From NCBI GenBank assembly GCA_017536885.1, contig JAFWCM010000002.1:1-38150 (forward strand): a stretch of DNA of 38,150 nucleotides, in the 5' to 3' direction. The notes under the pieces were generated by a model. The model had not been told where the DNA came from. It worked only from the letters and a program-made list of their open reading frames with translations, and did not search any database. The stretch is from Solobacterium sp. Lineage in GTDB: Bacteria > Bacillota_I > Bacilli_A > Erysipelotrichales > Erysipelotrichaceae. Made by a program: the position numbers and the translations under genes. Of the stretch, positions 33,933 to 38,150 are shown piece after piece. Each line of letters opens with the position of its first letter. Position 1 is the stretch's first letter.

Positions 33933-34856
33933 TTATGCCGTCTCTTCCAGTCCGAATTCTTCGGGCAGATAGGCGGGGCAGGTGTTCTCCTTGGTGGAGA
34001 TGACCGAACCGGCAAGGCGGGTGCCGATCACTGCCGCTTCCCGCAGGGATTTGCCGTACGTAAGGCCGATCACCACTCCCGCGAAGAACGCGTCACCGGC
34101 GCCGGTGGTGTCAATCACATCCACCCGCGGGGCCTCAATGGATCCGGCTTCCTCATCGCCGATGTATACGGCGCCTTCATTTCCCAGGGTGATGACCATC
34201 CGGCGGATTCTCGCTTTCTTCACAAGCATTGCAAGAACCTCCGTCAGTTCCGGAGTCGAAAGGCCGTCGAGATGATGGGCAAAGTACATCTCCGCTTCCT
34301 GCAGATTGCATACCAGGCATCCGACTCTCTTGAGGTAATTTCTGCGCTCCATCGCAATCGACATGTTGGATACCGCCGCATAGACCTCGATGTTGTATTT
34401 TTCGGCATAGGTGAACACCAGATCGAGCACATCCTCTTCCATGTCGATTTCCAGGGCGACGCTGTCGGCCTGGGAGAAGATCTCATCTCCCTTCTCTCTG
34501 ATCAGCGCCGTGACCTCGGAAAGATCCGGGCGTTTGGAAATCGAAGCTACGACATCGCCGTTGTTGTCAAAAACCGCAAGCCAGGTGCCGAGTCCGTCCT
34601 CCGTCCTCTGCATGTACTTCGTATTGACCCCGTGTTCCTCCAGCCGGTCCAGAACATCGGTTCCCGTGCCGGTATGATCCGAAAGGCTCAGGAAGATGGG
34701 ATGAAGGCTGATATTGCCGATGTCCTCCGCGATATTGCGGCTGACACCGCCGTGAACCTGAATAACGTTGCCGACGTTTCTGCCGCCGGGGATGTACTGC
34801 GCATACGGGTACCCTTTGATATCCACGAATACCGCTCCGATAACAACAATTCCCAT
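33933..34856 (-). CDS. PfkB-family carbohydrate/nucleoside kinase
   Basis: 307 residues. The PfkB signature is present at both ends: IPGGRNVGNVIQVHGGVSRNIAEDIG and DTTGAGDAFFAGVV with the catalytic base D255. The substrate (ribose, fructose, nucleoside or other) cannot be told. I prefer the ATG at 34856 because the GAGGGG site lies 7 nt upstream; a TTG at 34862 is too close to it. It is 65 bp downstream of the sigma factor gene on the same strand and may be co-transcribed. Confidence 0.85.
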   Translation of the reverse strand: MGIVVIGAVFVDIKGYPYAQYIPGGRNVGNVIQVHGGVSRNIAEDIGNISLHPIFLSLSDHTGTGTDVLDRLEEHGVNTKYMQRTEDGLGTWLAVFDNNGDVVASISKRPDLSEVTALIREKGDEIFSQADSVALEIDMEEDVLDLVFTYAEKYNIEVYAAVSNMSIAMERRNYLKRVGCLVCNLQEAEMYFAHHLDGLSTPELTEVLAMLVKKARIRRMVITLGNEGAVYIGDEEAGSIEAPRVDVIDTTGAGDAFFAGVVIGLTYGKSLREAAVIGTRLAGSVISTKENTCPAYLPEEFGLEETA

Positions 34857-34921
34857 GTCCAAGCCCCTCTTTCAGAATCATTGTACCTTTCCGGATGCCC
34901 GATTCCCAATCAAAAATCGGA

Positions 34922-35521
34922 TTATGCGGAATAAACCACTTCCCGAACCCGGTTGCGGAGGCGTCTCAGCCGGCCTTCAAACTGCTTGTAGGTAAGACCG
35001 AGCCGCTGACTCGATACCGTCTGTTTCTCGTCCCTTTCCCAGGCGTCATAGATCACGTTCTCGCGTTCGTTAAATGTCCTGCACAGCGCTCTCAGGCTGT
35101 CCCTTGCCAGGGTGTAGCGAAGATAGTATTCCGGATTGCTCATCGCATCCCTGTTCTCGATGACATTGATCAGGCTTTCCTCATCCGCATACTGACAATC
35201 CAGGGCAATCGTGTGATTGAAGCCCTGGGACAGGGAACGGCTGAGCTTCCGGGCCAGAGCCCACAGCCTCCGCTTTACGATCAGGGCGAGATAGGAAGAG
35301 AAGCTGCAGTTCATATCATCCCGGAAGGTTTCCATGGCTTTGTGGACACAGATGACCGCCTCCTGCATGAAATCCTCTTCGTAGTATTTCAGCGGCCGGT
35401 AGGAATTGAGGATCTCGCGCACACTGTAGCGGATCTGCGGCTTCACCTCTTCCATCAGAAGACGGATCGCGGTTTCATCGTTCATCCTTGCCATGTAGAG
35501 AAGTTCATTGATATCTGACAT
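34922..35521 (-). CDS. Sigma-70-family RNA polymerase sigma factor
   Basis: 199 residues. Region 2 is recognisable in YYEEDFMQEAVICVHKAMETFRDDMNCSFSSYLALIVKRRLW, and a region 4-like helix-turn-helix in KQTVSSQRLGLTYKQFEGRLRRLRNRVREV. It resembles SigH-like alternative sigma factors. No anti-sigma gene is adjacent, so it might be the target of the HATPase protein at 23338 or of the MATE-HATPase fusion; this is speculation. The ATG at 35521 is chosen because GAGGA lies 7 nt upstream; the ATG at 35527 is too close to it. Direct GTGGAGA repeats lie upstream. Confidence 0.8.
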   Translation of the reverse strand: MSDINELLYMARMNDETAIRLLMEEVKPQIRYSVREILNSYRPLKYYEEDFMQEAVICVHKAMETFRDDMNCSFSSYLALIVKRRLWALARKLSRSLSQGFNHTIALDCQYADEESLINVIENRDAMSNPEYYLRYTLARDSLRALCRTFNERENVIYDAWERDEKQTVSSQRLGLTYKQFEGRLRRLRNRVREVVYSA

Positions 35522-35569
35522 ATGCATTCCTCACTTTCCTCTCAACTCTAGCATTGCCGTTCCTTCCCT

Positions 35570-35640
35570 CTCTCCACATCTTTTCGATGCTCTCCACAAC
35601 TTTGCGGCCTTTCTCCCCAATGTAAAAACAATTTCTCCAC
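35570..35640 (-). repeat. GTGGAGA direct repeats upstream of the sigma factor gene
   Basis: TGTGGAGAG occurs at 35598-35590 and 35578-35570, 20 bp apart; GTGGAGA again at 35640-35634, and GGGGAGA at 35628-35622. All have the same orientation relative to the gene, which suggests regulator-binding sites. Confidence 0.45.
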
Positions 35641-35655
35641 TCCTTTGAAAAACCG

Positions 35656-35680
35656 AAAAAAAAGCCCGCTTTTAACGGGC
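35656..35680 (-). terminator. Terminator of the DUF1232 gene
   Basis: GCCCG/CGGGC stem with a 7-nt loop followed by eight U residues on the minus strand. Confidence 0.85.
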
Positions 35681-35684
35681 GAAT

Positions 35685-35912
35685 TCATTCGTCGATGACT
35701 TCCGCTTCGGGAAGTTCTTCTTCCCGATTCGGCTTCTCTTCGAACATGCTGCAGATGTTTCTCACAAGAACTGCCGCAGCCATGAAGTCATCCAGCCATC
35801 CGGCCAGCGGAATCACATCGCTGACAAGATCGATCGGGGATACAATGTACGCCAGAAGCAGGATGGCGACGGCGATCTTCGCGCTTCTGCTGTTGATCAT
35901 GTTGTTTTTCAT
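35685..35912 (-). CDS. Small DUF1232 (YkvA-like) membrane protein
   Basis: 75 residues. The core YIVSPIDLVSDVIPLAGWLDD is the DUF1232 signature, in a hydrophobic hairpin, followed by a charged tail. The function of this family is unknown; members are small membrane-associated proteins. Strong GGAGGA ribosome site. Confidence 0.85.
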   Translation of the reverse strand: MKNNMINSRSAKIAVAILLLAYIVSPIDLVSDVIPLAGWLDDFMAAAVLVRNICSMFEEKPNREEELPEAEVIDE

Positions 35913-36017
35913 TGGTCCTTCCTCCTTCTTTCCTTACTCTCATCATACGTGAGGGAAGAAGTTTTCCAACGGTTCTTTCCGGGAAATAAGCGGCTGTATT
36001 CCGCTGTTTTCGGGGAA

Positions 36018-37798
36018 TCACATCTTAATCGTCAGGACATTGAGGCCGAGGATGTTCTGATAGCTGATTTCCTCTGCGATCTTGTAGACAGTGCGTACAC
36101 CGATGTTTTTCGTGATGTCATCGGAATCGACGATCTTTGCAAGTTCTTCCGGATTCATCGCACTGCAGTCATCCTTGATGCGCATGATGATCGAATCATC
36201 CCTGTGCACAACACGGACGTCAACCGAATGCGCGCTGGGGTCCTTGGCAAATCCGATGTCGATGATCGTGATCGCCATCTCTTCCAGGCACAGTGCCGAC
36301 AGGAAGGAACGGCGGTGGTCGATGCCGCGGTCCAGACAAAAGCTCTGAATCGTCCGGGAGATGTTTACGGCTTCCGGATAGCTGCGAAGCGAAAGATCCA
36401 GGCGCTCTTCTTCGGTTACACCGAAGCTGTCGGGAATCATCAGAAGTTCATCCGTGGTCCTGATCTTTCCGCGGTTGACCACAAGTGAGAACAGAACCGG
36501 ATACAGCGCGGTGACAACAGCGTTGATCACCACCGCAATATAAACGCCGTTCATCCCGATCACGGGAACCAGCGCCATAGCCCAAAGGCAGATGCACAGC
36601 GCCCCGTCAAGCAGTGACAGGGTATGGATCAGCACCTCCTTGCCCATGACCTGGGCATATCCGGTCCAGGTCATGGCGATCAGTCCCAGCGGCATAGCCA
36701 GGGGAATGATCCGGAATGCCATCACGGTCATGTCATAGACCGGAGCGGAAGGATCGTGGTAGTACAGGCTCGTAAACGGAACCGACATAACCATGATGAA
36801 GGCCGCAATCACTATCTCGATCAGCACACACCGCGTCATCAGGATCCGGAAGATGTACTTGAGCGTCTGCCGGTCTTCTTCTCCCTGAGCCACGCTCATT
36901 AACATCCGACCCACCGTCGACATGCCGAGCGGTATCGTCCAGAATACCGAAAGCAGCGTATCGCTTGCCGCAAAGGCCGACATACCGGCGTTTCCGGCAT
37001 ATGTGGTAATCAGGTGTTGAACACAAGACGCCTCACCGTCATGTAGAGACTGGTGAGCGCCCCGGGAAATCCGATCGCGATCATCTCGGCAAGATCGGGG
37101 CCAATGGATGTGGGAAGTTTCACCTTCAGAATTGATTTGCCGGAGAAATAGAAGGCAATCTGATACAGGAAAGACACCCAGTATCCGATCGCACCGGCAA
37201 GGGCGAGACCGAATGTCTGGAAGCGGAACACCTTCAGAAACAGCCAGGTCAGAAAGAAGTTGATGACGACAAACATGCCCATCGCCTGGCTGGAGCGATT
37301 GCCCTCCATCTCCATGGAGAGAAACACCGACAGTTGGTTTGACAGCATCATCGGCACGATGCCGATCGAGACACCGAGGATATACCCGTTGAACATCCGG
37401 ATGACCTCGGGATCGGAATTCAGAAACCCGGTCAGCCCGAACAGGGCGGCGATTGCAAACACCGCCGAGATGACAAGCGAGAGCGCGCCCACTGCCGCAA
37501 GGTCCAGACTGAAGATCTGCTGGGTCCGATCTACCTGATTCTTTCCCATATACCGTCCGGTCAGAATCTGGGCGCCGCCCATCATCACGCCCGTCGCCGC
37601 TCCGATCAGACTGATTGCCGGGGCAAAGATTCCGATGGCGGTCAGGGCTTTTTCGCCGAGCATGTTGCTGCCGAAAAGGCCGGAGATAATACCGTTGAGC
37701 GAGGGAATGAATACCAGCAGGATCTGTGCCGGCAGCAGACTGAAGAACTGTTTGGAGATCACGCGGTCATTCGAGAACTCCTTGTATTTTGTACTCAT
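36018..37798 (-). pseudogene. MATE-family transporter with C-terminal RsbW-like HATPase domain, frameshifted
   Basis: Two open frames make one gene. 37798-37010 encodes the first 262 residues of a MATE antiporter (about six helices, ending MTVRRLVFNT-stop). From about 37013 the other frame continues it without a gap (LITTYAGNAGMSAFAASDTLL) through the remaining helices, then a 130-residue HATPase-like domain to 36018. Reading the ACC-TGA junction as ACC-CTG restores the frame, so one C is missing from a run at 37013-37014. The junction has no slippery sequence, so programmed frameshifting is unlikely; a sequencing error or a real mutation remain. The HATPase part has E in LCLEEMAITII but lacks the N-box Asn and the glycine of the D-box, so ATP binding is doubtful. 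Strong ribosome site at 37798. Confidence 0.75.
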
Positions 37799-37862
37799 AT
37801 CGTAAGCCTCCCTGACAGAAGAAAACCGCTTTGTTCTCTTCCGTTCTCTTTCAATCCATATG

Positions 37863-37884
37863 CATTCCGGCGTTTTCCGGAATG
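37863..37884 (-). other. Hairpin upstream of the MATE gene
   Basis: CATTCCGG (37863-37870) pairs perfectly with CCGGAATG (37877-37884) across 6 nt, about 65 bp before the MATE start. No U-tract; it could be an operator or leader structure. Confidence 0.4.
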
Positions 37885-37930
37885 TCAGATATGATTTTTA
37901 TGCCATTTCCTGCTCCCGCGAGAGACCATT

Positions 37931-37980
37931 TGAAAATGTAAGGGGATTCATCTGCGAAATATGAAAATATCAGGGGTTCA
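37931..37980 (-). repeat. Imperfect 19-20 bp direct repeats upstream of the MATE gene
   Basis: 37931-37950 and 37962-37980 share TGAAAAT-AGGGG-TTCA with few mismatches, 31 bp apart, which is about three helix turns. This suggests paired activator sites. Confidence 0.45.
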
Positions 37981-37986
37981 GAAGAA

Positions 37987-38010
37987 AATCCGGAGATATT
38001 TCCCCGGATT
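37987..38010 (-). terminator. Terminator of the histidine kinase gene at the right edge
   Basis: AATCCGG/CCGGATT stem with a 10-nt loop starting at the stop codon, followed by TTCTTC on the minus strand. Confidence 0.7.
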
Positions 38011-38150
38011 CAGCCCGTTGTTTCGCGGTATTCCTCAAGCAGAAGATCACTGCGGAAGAGATCTCCGTCGATCGAAAGTTCGAGACGACCGCCCATGAGT
38101 TCACAGAGCGAGCTTACAATCGAAAGGCCCAGTCCGCTCCCTTCGCTGTG
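38010..38150 (-). CDS. Histidine kinase, C-terminal end (partial)
   Basis: The last 46 codons of a gene entering from the right edge. HSEGSGLGLSIVSSLCELMGGRLEL is the G2 box and following strand of a HATPase_c domain, as in sensor histidine kinases; stop at 38012-38010. The sensor part and cognate regulator are outside the window. Confidence 0.8.
   Translation of the reverse strand, partial: HSEGSGLGLSIVSSLCELMGGRLELSIDGDLFRSDLLLEEYRETTG

Overview
The window is a 38 kb chromosomal segment of a low- to mid-GC Gram-positive, probably anaerobic and host-associated member of the Bacillota. An Erysipelotrichia-like lineage is my inference, not something I could test. The signs are strong Shine-Dalgarno sites, simple hairpin/U-tract terminators, a class B-like sortase, a BspA-type leucine-rich-repeat surface protein, a VanY peptidase, an ECF-type QueT protein, an RsbU/RsbW-type partner-switching cassette, and many flavin and Fe-S redox proteins with no respiratory genes. 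I see no rRNA, tRNA, CRISPR array, IS element or prophage.

Layout. 1-2149: the 5' end of an unidentified gene on the minus strand, then an XRE/receiver-domain regulator with its LytS-like histidine kinase. 2146-3303: a diguanylate cyclase converging on that pair; the two stop codons overlap inside a shared terminator loop. 3494-4773: a QueT-VanY pair. 4858-7948: a sortase, NUDIX, mtnN, patatin operon. 8008-19840: a redox region built round a FadR-type GntR regulator and interrupted by a large surface protein. 19978-20478: a GNAT enzyme. 20592-23772: a three-gene partner-switching operon (STAS-HAD, PP2C phosphatase, HATPase kinase). 23834-28439: a thioredoxin-reductase-like flavoprotein, an Rrf2 regulator, a flavin reductase, an orphan ABC ATPase, a Gln/Ser-rich protein and a lipoprotein. 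28440-28922: 483 bp without a gene. 28923-35521: gpmI, a tyrosine phosphatase, a 5'-nucleotidase, luxS, a PfkB kinase and a sigma factor. 35685-38150: a DUF1232 protein, a frameshifted MATE transporter with a C-terminal HATPase domain, and the 3' end of a histidine kinase.

The most interesting region is 8008-19840. A GntR/FCD regulator (10898-11611), a CrtI/RetSat-like flavoprotein, its co-transcribed ferredoxin-type reductase, a homologue of the Propionibacterium acnes polyunsaturated fatty acid (linoleate) isomerase, and a 935-residue Fe-S flavoprotein all have the same palindrome, close to TGTGGT-N3-ACCACA, in their promoter regions. I infer a regulon for isomerising and perhaps saturating unsaturated fatty acids. 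The isomerase gene carries an in-frame TAG exactly where the P. acnes enzyme, as I recall it, has Gln; the missing C-terminal 32 codons follow directly in frame.

Other notable points: four genes with no Shine-Dalgarno site whose ATG lies exactly 7 nt after a -10 box (likely leaderless mRNAs), a STAS domain fused to a HAD phosphatase inside the partner-switching operon, and a MATE transporter fused to an RsbW-like domain.
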